Assembly: GCA_037954665.1 (NCBI GenBank)
Contig: JBBMOL010000182.1
Location: forward strand, 62,001 to 126,000
Source: Laguncularia racemosa
Lineage: Eukaryota > Streptophyta > Magnoliopsida > Myrtales > Combretaceae
DNA: 64,000 nucleotides
Direction: 5' to 3'
Shown: positions 49,998 to 61,592 of the stretch, piece by piece
Position numbering within the stretch: position 1 is the stretch's first letter
Layout: every line of letters begins with the position of its first letter
Notes under the pieces: generated by a model
The model's database searches: none
Seen by the model: only the letters and a program-made list of their open reading frames with translations
Told to the model about the DNA's origin: nothing
Program-made: the position numbers and the translations under genes

Positions 49998-52900
49998 TCA
50001 GTTAATGGGTGGAGCTCTTTGGGATATCCTTTCATCTTCCAGAAGTGTGTATGGATCAACATACTGAGGCGGCGATATGCTCACCTTGCTTGCATCATGA
50101 ACGAAAGCTGATCCAAAGTACTGCAGTATAATAAAGGGAAAAAATCATTAGGAACTCCTTGTTTACGGTTATGGACCATATAATAAAATGTAAGATGCAA
50201 CAGAACTTATGAGTGATCAGAAGAAATGCCATCATGTCTGGCAAAACCAACAAAGAAAACCAGTTTAGAGCGAATAGCTAAGAGATTGTGTAGAATCCTC
50301 CATAGTGAATCTTCTTAAAAGAACCATAGAGTCAAGAAGAACCTTAAGGAGGACCAGGACATTATATCTAGACAGTGATTCTCACTTGATTTGCTGATAT
50401 GGCCTCTGCAATAATTATTTATTTACCCCAAAAAAATATATATATTTGCACAATCAAGTCTCTAAGCTCAATCAACTTTGACAATTCTGTTCATCGGGTT
50501 TTCCCCTAAATATCCATTCAATCAATACAAGAGGCTCAGTTTGCCTCCTTTAATCTCCAACTCTGCTAGGTGAAGCTAACTCAATTTTAACAGAAAACCA
50601 TAAGCATAAAAGGGAAAAAAAAATCAACATTATGTAATGGTCAGAGGCCTTCACTGGTGTTCAATCTCATTCAGCCCTGTAGAGGCAGCCTAAGGCAAGG
50701 CTCACATACATGTTACGGGATGGTGCTAGACTCACCCCAGCTTGAACTTGATCTTGCTTATTGTCAGGTCATCCTAAGTAGGCAGGACAAGTTCAAAATC
50801 CGATGAACAGAGTGTAATATATAGCAAGCACCAAACAAAAATACTAATTGAAAAGAGAAGCTTTAACTTGTCCCAAGAGCCATGAAATTGCAAGCATTCG
50901 TTGTGTTCTAAAACTATTCAAGTCAGCCATACTATTACAAAAAAACTGTTGCAAAAGGTCCAAGGCTTAAGGTGGCTTCCTTTTCTTTTGAGTTAACAAG
51001 GGAACTTAGGCGTTACAGGGCCCTTGTGAACCATGCGTGAGTTTGCTAATCCACAAAATAAGGCCCCCACATTTGATCGTTCACAATATACTTAGTCCTG
51101 AAGCAAAAACCAAGAGTATTGAAGAATTGCTCGTCAAAGTAATGTGAATATTCTCCCATAAAAACATTCTCAGTTTTCCCATATCTATTCTTCAGAAACA
51201 TGCACCCTACTTGGTAGTTGCCTTCTCCACACTCCATCCACCTTGTACCCAACAAAAGAAGCTTCCTAGACACTATACTATCATATCTTGTTTACTACAA
51301 AAACACCGAAGAAAGAGATGATAAAAAATTAATTGATATACAAGATAAGATACTACCAACTTTGACAATAAATAGTCAACAGAAGACAAGCAAGGTAGCT
51401 TACCAGATACAAGGCAGAAAAAAAGGCCACAGTTATTAGAATCAGGGGCCAAAATGCTAAGAAGAAAGTCCCTCCAATAGTCAATAAGAGTTTGGCCCGT
51501 GGAATCAGTCCCTGGAAAAAATCAAACGTTAAGCTTCCCTAAACCATATGAGACAAAACTGGCAAAAAGGATGATGCAAAAAGTGAGCTGATTATTACCT
51601 TCATTTCACCTATCAATAGGCACTTTAACCTTAATACATCAATATGAATTCCAATGCATTACCAATGGCTTTTTCAATAGATGATAAAGCACATCAAATA
51701 TATCAAGCTTAAGTTTTTATATCAAATGATTCTGGATATAAATTTAACATTATATCAAAGCAGGAGTTCATAAGCTCAAATCTATACGCCACCACTTAAC
51801 AATCTATATAATTACTTGGTCTACTTGATAGGTTTCAATCTAAAGACTTAGGCTTAGGGAGAATCTTAAATGATAAATATAAAACCACAAAAGAAAATGC
51901 TTTAGAGGCCAATGATTTATTGAGCATGCTAGCCGAATTTATTGAAAACAGTAAAAGATGCTGACTCTATTAACTTTTATTTCATAGATAAATGCGAATG
52001 AATTTCTTTTTTCACATCAATCCTTCCGCTTACCATCATCACTCAACCACATAGCACCTTCAACCAGGATCGTCAATTTGTGTTAACAGAGCATGTCCGT
52101 ATCTTAAAATCGTGTCCGATTCATATCAATACAAAAAATGCATAAAATTGAATAAAAATGTTAAATAAACAAATTATAACTTAATCGTGTTTATTTGTGT
52201 CTTCATATCGTATGCCGTGTTGTGTCTCGTATTTTCTCTCTATAATTGTATTCCTATTCATATCATATTGTGTGTCATGTTATCATGTTGTGTTAGGAAA
52301 TGCCAGCCCTACCTTCAACCTTAAGCTTGCCAATTAGGTGTTGAGGAGCTAAGTTTAACTACAGTTAATTAACAGATAAGAAGCACTAAATGCCTTTATT
52401 TTTTCCTATGGAAGAGGTCTATTAAATACATCATACACCAATCAACTGCAATGCATTTAGACAATGGAGGTCTGAGGTCCATCTTACCCAACTAGATGAA
52501 TGCAAATGAAGGTAGGTGGATTACATTGCAGAGATGAATAAAAGTAATGAATAAAGACAAAAGGTGACAGACTAAACGCAGTTTCAAGAGCCAAACAGCA
52601 GGTCAAGTAATCTGTTGAGCCCACTTTCATCGCCAGATCCTGGCAGGTTTTGAGAGAGATTGAGTTCTAATTAATGCAGTAGCATGAAGATGCAAAACAT
52701 AGTTTAGGAACTGAACAAGAGGTAGCAGTTATAAACAAACAGAATTGAACCTCTGAGACAATACAATTGACAAGACCAAAGAGAATTTTCCCAACCTCAA
52801 GTCCCTCACTGTTTAATGCCATGGATTGCTCCCTTTGATTATATAGATAGTCTCCAATTTCTGTAGAGATTGCATTCTTTCTAGTGAAAACCCTGTCTTC

Positions 52901-54767
52901 TTCTAAATCACCTTCTGGTCCAAACTCACTTTTCTTTGTGTCCTCAAGTAATGAAGTTGGAGTCATGCCTCTCCTCCTTAATTCTTTCATAAACAATGAC
53001 TCAGGTGGCTCTTCACCTGCAAAAGCAATCAATATTAATTCCAAAGAATTATAGGCTTGAATTAGAATTCCTATAACTAACAGCAAGGACCATAAGGATT
53101 AAATTAAACAAAGTAATCATGTTAATATGAAACACTATGAACCCTAAAGTATAGTGAAATAAATAAGTCATCTCCTTGGGACTACATACTTCATCCATCC
53201 GCATTCCCGAAATTCATTGTTGGTTCACTTTAGATGAAGTCTCCTCTAGCACTGACTGAGTTCTCAGAATATTGAAAAAATTGCTCCTAGCATTATGTAG
53301 ACAGAACTTCTGGAGTCCCACTAACCCAACAATAATGTAAGGGTGGCAATTTGTGTTGGCTGGTCGTGATTGAGTACAATATGATGTCAAATCTGTGCAA
53401 CTCATATAAAATATAATCCATCTCATCTGAAATTGTGTCCCATTAATTACCGAAAAAAAAATTGTGTCCCATTAAAATTATTCATAACAAGTAGTGATTG
53501 TTTAGAATTTTATTCCTGTTGTGTTTGGTATCATTGATTCAGACCATGTTGTCAAGTTTAAAGCATGTATCATTTTGTTTCACAAAAATTTTCCCATACA
53601 ATAACATTGGTAATTTATATTAGAATACTCTCATGACTGCAAGTGAAACTGATGTGCCCCTATTACTATTACTGAAGAACCACTGGAATGCATGATCACT
53701 AACTCCACCTTTTTCCAACAGTGAACCTATCTAAATAAGCCAAAAAGACAAGCTTGTGATACTCTTCCTTCCACAAATCACCAGCCCCAGTTTTAAGAAA
53801 GGAAGGCAAGAAAATAGGCTGTTCAAAAAAAAGATGAGACCAAAAACACCATGCTACTGTTGCCCAAAAGAAAGACCACCATGCTACTATTGCCGGCATA
53901 AGTAATAGATAGATCAGGTTATTCGATGTGATATTGATGATGGCTACTACTAGTAAGAAACATGTCCACAACAAGATAAAAGTAATCGATTATCGCTTCT
54001 CATATCCACCAACTGCTGAACATGAATGTATCTGGGAGGCAGCATATCATGAAAACACCATGAAGCTTAAGACCAACTCCTGTGAGTCCATGGTATCATG
54101 CAAGATAAGCAGATCCGAATCCGTGTAAATATTCACTCTGTACCTCCTAGCAGAAGGTCCCAACTGGCAAATAGAAAAGTCATCGTTGCTTACCAATTGG
54201 TGAAGCCTGATCAAACTCGAGTGGAACATATGTCAAGTTTCACCGAGTAGGGACCAAAGTTCAAGCTTCATTATAAGTTTAATTAAATAAAATTTTTCAT
54301 GGAGCTGAGCTTGAGCTCGAACAAGCTGAAGCTTTAAATTTCTGAATCGAGCTTGAGCTCAAGTAGACAAGATTCAATTTGTTTACAGCCCTAAACAAAA
54401 CAACTCGAAAAAGAAAAGATTCAATAGACAACTACGTAGAACACCAAATTCTAATAACACAACAATACAACACAATATTTCAAAACAGTAACAGCTAAAA
54501 TAAGAACTAAGCAATAATTTAACGTAAGGAAAAAAAAAAAAAAAAAGCGGACTTGCCATTTCCATTGGTTTGCTTATTGTCACCACCATCCTGAACCTTA
54601 CACAAGACACTCAACCTTCTCCCTCCATATACCCTTCCTAACCTGAACCTCCTTCCCTTAGAAATACTCAATTCCGCTAACACACACCTCGATTTTCCAT
54701 TAAAATTCGAACATGGAAGAGCCCGAACAGGTGTCAAAGTCGGTTTCACAATAGGCAGAGAAGTCAT
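49998..54767 (-). CDS. Predicted chloroplast membrane protein, four exons, 220 aa
   Basis: Exons are 54767-54557, 53016-52796, 51511-51404 and 50120-49998, and the frame stays open throughout (663 nt). Residues 1-55 look like a chloroplast transit peptide: rich in Ser, Arg and Val, poor in acids, with a possible cleavage near RRLSVLCK. Residues 71-144 form a soluble conserved-looking region (EEPPESLFMKELRRRGMTPT, then SLLEDTKKSEF and RKNAISTEIGDYLYNQREQS). Exon 3 is almost entirely one hydrophobic helix (AKLLLTIGGTFFLAFWPLI and LITVAFFSALYL). The C-terminus (SPPQYVDPYTLLEDERIS) should be soluble. I do not recognise a named family with certainty. A single-span thylakoid or envelope protein is inferred. 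Intron 1 has a GC donor (ATG|GCAAGT), while the other introns are GT-AG. The neighbouring plastid pyruvate kinase has the same orientation but is an independent gene. Confidence 0.85.
54230..54400. repeat. hAT-like MITE fragment inside intron 1
   Basis: It contains GAGCTTGAGCTCGAACAAGC and CGAGCTTGAGCTCAAG. It ends TTTGTTTACAGCCCTAAAC, whose reverse complement (TTTAGGGCTGTAAACAAA) resembles the usual TAGGGGTGTAAACGA terminus of this MITE family. The other end was not located. Confidence 0.55.
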
Positions 54768-55101
54768 TACTTTCCGGTTACTTTTATCAATAAAATAAAA
54801 TAAAACTAAAACTAAAACTTCACTTCTAAAGTTTCGAAGTTTAATGAATTTTCGTGTTGATTCAATGTAATAGCGATTTCATTGTAGTGGGTATTTCGTG
54901 TTTTCGAGTGTTTGTGTTGGTGTTTTGTTTGTTTGTTTTGTGGGAAACTTGAAAGCAAGAAAGTGTAGAAGAAGGTTTTGTGTTTGTCGTATGAAAGGAG
55001 GAGGAGGAGGAGAAGCGCATTTTAGTCAGGAGAGGCGGTGGGATGATAAAATGAGCCGGGGGGTGTTTGGGGTTCGTTATTTTGTGGCTGCCGCTAGAAG
55101 G

Positions 55102-55111
55102 TGACGTGGCA
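55102..55111. promoter_or_regulatory. Possible G/C-box (bZIP site) upstream of the chloroplast-protein gene
   Basis: TGACGTGGCA lies about 335 bp upstream of the ATG at 54767. The ACGTGGC core is bound by plant bZIP factors and is common in light- and ABA-responsive promoters. One match of this length can occur by chance. Confidence 0.35.
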
Positions 55112-55199
55112 GCAATGGGGACAACCGAGGAGGAAAGATTATGATTGCAATCATATTTGGCGTTCAAGGATGTAAATATGAAGAAGAATCGTGCTTCGT

Positions 55200-57138
55200 T
55201 TGAATATATATATCATTAATTATATACGTATGTACATATTTTTAGAATTTGGACGATATTTTGAAAAATTATTTATTAAGAGCGTAAAGAACTCAAATTA
55301 TTGGCAAGCCAGTTAAATAACTTTTAATATTCACTTGATTGGCTAATAATTGAATTTAAAGTATTTGAGTAATTAATGAAATTGAGCTTGAATTGTATAA
55401 TATTTGACTTAGCTAGTTAATAAATCTAATCAAATTTGAATTGAGTATAAATAATAGTTAAGTTTGAGTATAGTTTAAATTTTAAAATTATTATAATTAA
55501 AAAAATATATTTTTAAATAAATTTAATTAAATTAAACTCAAACTATTTAAGCGTTATTTCAAATTAAATTTAAACTCAAAATTCTAATTTTTATGGAGTT
55601 CAAATGGAGCTTTGGATTTCCAAATTAAAACCCACCTTACCCCAACTCAAGCCCTGATCATAGGAGTAGGTTACAGCACCTATATGGATTAAGAAGGATT
55701 CTTTCTAATGTGCTGTTATTGAATTATAAAGAAGTTTTGTTATTTCATCATGAGAAAGTTAACTACGGGTTTCACATCCAAGTTGTAAATTTGTATTATT
55801 ATTGTTAAATTAGTTTCTGTTCTCTCTCTCTTCTTCTAATTTTAATCTCCTTCTATCTACATAAATACAGTTAACTATGCTTTCCAAAGCCCACTATTAT
55901 TTTGAAGCTACAAAAAGACCCGCTTTCCACTTGGAACAAATGCAAAATATTAACTCCAAATGTGATATTCCAAACATCTTAATATTAATAACTTTGTCAA
56001 TGCTGTCTTCAGCCCTTTTTTTTTTTGCGAAAGTCATTAATACATAATTATTGAAGTTTATTAAATCCTGTCAAATATGTCCTCAAATAAAATAACAAGG
56101 CTGAAATAGTAAATATTTATCTAGAAGAAAGGGACAATCAAGATTTGAATCTAAGGAGACTTGACATTCACAAAAGGTCTCGGCTGAATTTTAATATTGT
56201 AGACAAGGTTGATAAAGTTTAAGCATCCTTATTAATGGAATAAATTAGAGGTAAAATAAAAACAAAAAAATTGTATTCGCTTTATAGACACTTGGCTCAA
56301 TCGACCATTATACTCCAAATCTTTGAAATTGAAGTTTTTGGATCCCATTTGTTAATTTTGCCCTTTAATAATAAAACAGTGAAAATATTAAAATAGTAAA
56401 GTACATAAAAATATAGGCAAAATGGTTATATAAAAGTACGCAACAACATTGTCGGTTCCATTTCTCCTATTCCTTCACGGAATCAGTCTCAACTATTAAG
56501 AATCCCTAATTGTTGGTTGACAACTATTGCTTTTTGGAATTATTCTCATGGGCATTTAACTTAAAATTTTCTCAAGGACGTCGCTTGGATCGTTGAATGG
56601 CATAGTCAAAACTGTTAAACCAATTCCCAACTTTCCTTGGAAACATATGTGATTTGATTGAGACCCTTCCTTTGAAGAGCGGGTGACTAGCCATCCTTCG
56701 ACTTTATATGCAGAATTCAGACTTTAAACTCAAAAGACTTCCTACTCTGATATTGTAATGAATTATAAATCCATAATCAAAATGTTTTAAGCTTATTACG
56801 TCTAATGTGATCCTACATTTACCGGTTAATTCTAATGACAATTCGGTCATTCCAAACAGGTTGCACTGGTATACTTTATACCAACAAAGAAGAAGGCAAC
56901 ATTCATGCCAACACTCGAGATTGAATTTCCCACTTAATAAAATCTCTTTCCACAACTGCCATTATTGTCATCACTAGATTTCTTCTCCACTCTCCTTAAG
57001 CAAGTAGTAAAGCACAGCTCTTGGTTGCATCAAATCAGCTCAGATGCTTTCTCACCCTTGGCAAATCTAATCATTTTTGCTGTCTATTCATCATATTGTC
57101 GCGTAAGCTACAAGGATTTCTGTGAGCTAATCATTAAT
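55200..57138. other. Intergenic sequence, no gene recognised
   Basis: Positions 55290-55660 carry a diverged copy of the AT-rich MITE-like repeat seen at 47230-47960 (GAGTTCAAAT.GAGCTTTGG, then AAACTCAAACT). The rest is AT-rich. The final 400 bp are the 3' flank of the pyruvate kinase gene. Confidence 0.6.
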
Positions 57139-60100
57139 CTAGGAAATTGTCTTCACCTGGATTGACTGGGAAGCACTGGAAATTGCACAAGATGAATTGA
57201 CATCTGAGACTACCAGAACAGCATCTCCTTCTTTTACCATACCTTTAGTTTTCATAAGATCGATTGATTTTGCGATATTAGCTTCCATGTCGTCTGTCAA
57301 GTCGACGAACATAGGGATAACTCCCCACAGCAAGTTTAGAGCCATCCGGGTGCCATTGTCATTTGTAAATGCAAAAATGGGAGAGTTCGGTCGATTGCGT
57401 GAAAGCAGAGATGCCATATGACCATACTTTGTGTACACAAAGACAGCATCAACACCAAGGTTGTTAGCTGCAAAGGCGGACAAAAATGCCTGTCGTTGTT
57501 AAATAAAAAAAATCTCTCTATTCCTTGCCCTTTTAGTGAAATAACAGTACAACCTATTACTCCTAATCAATAATGTAATTGCAAGGATCACATCATACAT
57601 ATCGATATCAATTTAAAAGTGCAGGACAATTCGTCTACTAAATGACCATAACCTTTGCATTCTATTGTGCCAATGCCCCTAGAAGTAAATGTTAGTCCTA
57701 AATGACTTGTGACATGTTTATCTCCTTGCCAAAACATAAATTGATAGCATACTCATTTTAAAGATTAATTTAGCGATTTCTATTAGATTTAGGTATATAA
57801 ATGACTGATCTAAAAGTTAAACTCATGGATGTGGGAAAAGTTAATACTTCAGCAATCCATTTCTAATGCTTTTCAAAGTTAGAATCTTGTCATTCATGGT
57901 GCCTAAGATATTGCCTTATTTTTTACTCTAACTTAACATAACAATTCATCAACATTCGAGCATTTCAATTATTTTGAGGCCATTTGTTGAGCTACTTTGT
58001 TTTCTGAAACTTTATTTATATAAAGGATGATGAAGCAAGACTTATTACCCATTTCAGCTGCACAGTCACAAATTTGTTCAGCTATGCGATCAGGCAGTGA
58101 TACAGCTAATGGGTTATGATGGAGAGTGCTTTGTCGGTTCTCCTCACGGCTCCATGATTCCATTCGGTTGCTGGCCATTTGTAGAACAGAAAGAGCTTTC
58201 TCTCCATATTGGCCTATGGCCGATTCGCCTGACAACATTAAAGCATCTGCATATTGTCTAACTGCTTCAGAAACATCTGCAACCTAATGAAACCAGAAAC
58301 ATTAACAAGATGGTGAGCATTCAGCAACTGTTTCAACAATGAATTGACAGCAAGCAAAGAACCAAATAACCATAACTAAAAGTGATTAATACTTGCTCTT
58401 TGCAAAATAGAAGTTATGCATCTCCTACCTTAATCATATGATTAAGTAATAGACACGAAAGCACACGTTTGATCTATAAACTTAAAACTTTTAACTTAGT
58501 TGGTTGTGGTCCATGAGCTGTCATTTTACTCTCATGTAATTAAGATATCCACTTTATAGGTTTCAGGTAAAGTTTCACCCACAAATGAAACAAGCTCAAG
58601 CTATTAAATCATGGTTACGAAGCTACATTCAGTAATCATTAAGCTGGGATGAAAATTTTGGTACCTCAGCTCGAGTTGGTGTCGGAAACTCTACCATGGA
58701 CTCAAGAAGTTGAGAAGCTACAATCACTGGCTTATTCATTTGCCGGCAGGCATTAGTTATTTCCTCTTGGACTGTTGGAATTTGTTCAAGTGGGATGTCC
58801 ACTCCAAGATCTCCTCTAGCTATCATAATTCCATCAGAAGCCTCAACAATTTCTCCCAATTTATGAAGAGATTCAAGGCTTTCTATCTTTGCCAGTACTT
58901 TGATAGGCCTGAAAATAAAAATTGAAAAAAGGGACCTTGTTTGGATTCTACCTCAAAAAGCTTGTAGAAGCTTGCTAAATCTGTTAGAACTTCATGACAC
59001 AAGAAGACAATAATGCCGTGCTTCCTGCTCTTGCTTTTTATTAGATGTTATGCGTTCTGGTAGACTGAGTATTAATATATATTCTATATCACATATGACA
59101 AATTATGCAGACAGTCACTGACAAGGTGTCATGTACTTTAGGCTTAAAGAGGGCAGATTTCCTTCCTTTCCTTACAAACTTTCAACACATCAGGCATTTC
59201 AACCCTCAAAGTTTGTATTTGCTATGCAGCTGTAAGTTATTTGTTTTTTATTTTATGGCTGCAAATCAAAAAGATTATATGGACTTTCCAAGTAAATGGT
59301 AAAGACAACAGATATGTCTGCTTCACAAGCCACCTGAACTGTACAAAGTATCTTGCAACTACTAAACAAATACATCTTTTTTTATATGGAAATAGATATA
59401 AGGTATGTCGGTTTTCCTTACTTAGATGATTTCTTGGAGATGTAGTCCTTTAGATTGATAACTGCACTGGCATCATTCACAAAGGACATTGATATGAAAT
59501 CAACCCCTTCAGAGATTCCAAAGTCAATGTCTGCCCAGTCCTGCAGGTAAAAAGAGATGAGAATGATTGAAATCAGGGTCATTGAAAGAAATTACAGGAA
59601 TCAAATTTTTGGCAATGTCAAGAAAGGTATCGAAATACTGGCAAAGAGTGTGAAGACTAAAGATCATAAGTATCCATACAGAAAGGCAGAGTGATCGCTA
59701 ATATGAGCCAGATTTTGTTTGCGGCATTGCCATAATCTATTTATAAAGAAAGAACATCTAGAAGTCATCATCTTTTTTATTCATTATAGAATTGCAGAAA
59801 TCGGCATTCTCTTGATAAAAGCATCTACTTATCTCAATCCAATTTGGTTGGCTTCTATTTAATGTTTCACGATCACAGCTACTTCATCCAAAAAGTGACA
59901 TTTTGACAAACCAGAGAAAAGTAAAGACTGACAATATTAAGGCATTACGCTTTTTTTTTTTTTTGGTATGGTTGGCATTAATATAACGACTTCACCTTAT
60001 ATGCAAGAAATACTGCTCCCTGTTGACAGTGTATGTATTGAAACTAAAAGAAGGAGGTTAATTGTTTACCGGGGATCATAAACAAGATAAATAATATGAA

Positions 60101-61592
60101 TTCATGGTGGCAGGCATAAGCAGTTCACCTTTTTAGATAAAGTAGGAGCTCATAATTTCTCGCAACAAGATTCCCTCTTCTCCAGAAGCTGAATTTCGCC
60201 CGAGGTAGGAAGAGACCAGGATCCGTGCACTTACATTGCAGATCACTTCCATTCTTTTCTATCACTTCAAAAGTTGCCATTCCGCCGTCAATAACAAGTT
60301 CATCTCCAACCTCGATCCCTACCACATTTATATTCTCACTTAGAGAAACAAAAACATCAATTACCTACCTTCGCATTTGAATATACTCCTATTAGTTCCT
60401 ATTACCTTCAGAAAAACCAAAGTAATTTGCTTGAACTGTGAAAGGTTGTGAACCCCCGAGCTTCTTGGTTGTGAATAACCAGATAGAACCTTCCTGATGC
60501 ACCAAAGCAGTAGACAACCATCACGATGCAATCAATTAGAGTTGGCAATTTCCGATACAGTAGCACAAACACGAAAAGATACAGTTAGGAAAATAACTAC
60601 AGAGAAAAAAATTATGAAACAGACAATACACAACATGGAAAAAACGATTGTAACATAAATAAGCACAATAATAGTATAAACTAATTATTTTTAATGCTCC
60701 TCAATTCGTATATTTTTTATACTACATGAATTCTACACGAGATAAGATACGCATACAACCTCCAACACAAATTGCCACTCCACTAAATATTTACATGTCA
60801 AAAATAACTAAAAAACCACTTGTATCTTTATCCTTAACTACGGTATCAAATTCAGATTTCATGCTAGAGCTGGATTTCCTAACTTTGAGTGCGCGATACA
60901 TACGTCACCAAGCTTAAAACTTTCAAATCAGCTGGAACTATAGATCAAATCAAATCTTTACTTTCGACATGCTAACTAGCTTCTACACATAGAACTTATA
61001 GAACACTTACAAAATTACAATACCTTAAAGAACACTAATTTTCTTCTCTTTTTTTTTAACTCACCTCTACTTTGACAGAAGAAGGACACCCATGATCAAC
61101 CACATGAATCTGACTACCTTCAGTATCAATCATTACTGAAACACAGAAACCCTTCTCCTCATTCAACACCTTAATATTCTTAATAACTTCCGAATGCCAC
61201 TCCCTAGTGTTATGACACATATTAAGCCTTGCCACATTCATTCCTCCCAATGCTAGCTTCTCCAAATCCACAAATGAACAACAGGCAGGACCAATAGTAC
61301 ACACAAGTTTTGTCTTCCTCATCCCCAAAAACCCTCTCCTTTTCAATTCTCCTTCTGAAACCAAATCAATTCCCAAACTTTTCTCTACATTTTGCACTGA
61401 ACTTCCACTCTCTTCCACAGGCACTCGCAAAGTTGCCTTCACACCACCACCAATCTGACCCTTCAACTTCCCATTATTACCAACGAAAAATTCAGGACCG
61501 GAAAAAACCCTACTTTTCAAATCAAAACTTGTCTTCTTAACAACGACCCCACCACAAATAGATGCAAAGTCTCCCGAAACTGAAACAGCCAT
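57139..61592 (-). CDS. Plastid pyruvate kinase (PKp-alpha-like), seven exons, with a frameshift in exon 3
   Basis: The enzyme converts phosphoenolpyruvate plus ADP to pyruvate plus ATP, supplying plastid fatty-acid synthesis. Exons are 61592-61065, 60493-60406, 60318-60129, 59540-59422, 58908-58665, 58283-58049 and 57467-57139, and all introns are GT-AG. About 577 residues result if one missing base in exon 3 is allowed for, the usual family length. Residues 1 to about 90 are a Ser/Lys/Val-rich, probable transit segment. Motifs in order are KLVCTIGPACCSF, GGMNVARLNMCH, DTEGSQIH, VGDELVIDGGM, DPGLFLPRA, DWADIDFGISEGVDFI, the catalytic-lysine motif LAKIES, ARGDLG (metal site), ASQLLESM, PTPTRAEVADVSEAV, LMLSGESA and the C-terminal NNLGVDAVFVYT. 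DTEGS..H and MCH are typical of the plastid alpha subfamily. No in-frame ATG lies upstream of 61592. Confidence 0.88.
60141..60150 (-). other. Apparent one-base deletion in pyruvate kinase exon 3
   Basis: Exon 3 aligns with the family to RRGNLVARNYEL and then reads LLYLK in place of the usual PTISSK-like ending. One added C in the CTCCTACT stretch would give a family-like P-T-L-S-K-K ending and join exon 4 (DWADIDFG) in phase. As written, splicing AAAAG|GTGAAC to CAG|GACTGG shifts exon 4 out of frame to an early stop. It could be a true null allele, a base missed in a C-run, or an unusual splice. Confidence 0.65.

Noticed and set aside
51046..51273. 75-codon minus-strand frame in intron 3 of the chloroplast-protein gene
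   Set aside because: It reads through an intron, matches no family I know, and splicing around it preserves the protein.
54862..55167. 101-codon minus-strand frame upstream of the chloroplast-protein gene
   Set aside because: It is Ser/Thr/Asn-rich, overlaps the probable 5' leader and promoter, has no known motif and is followed closely by the real start at 54767.
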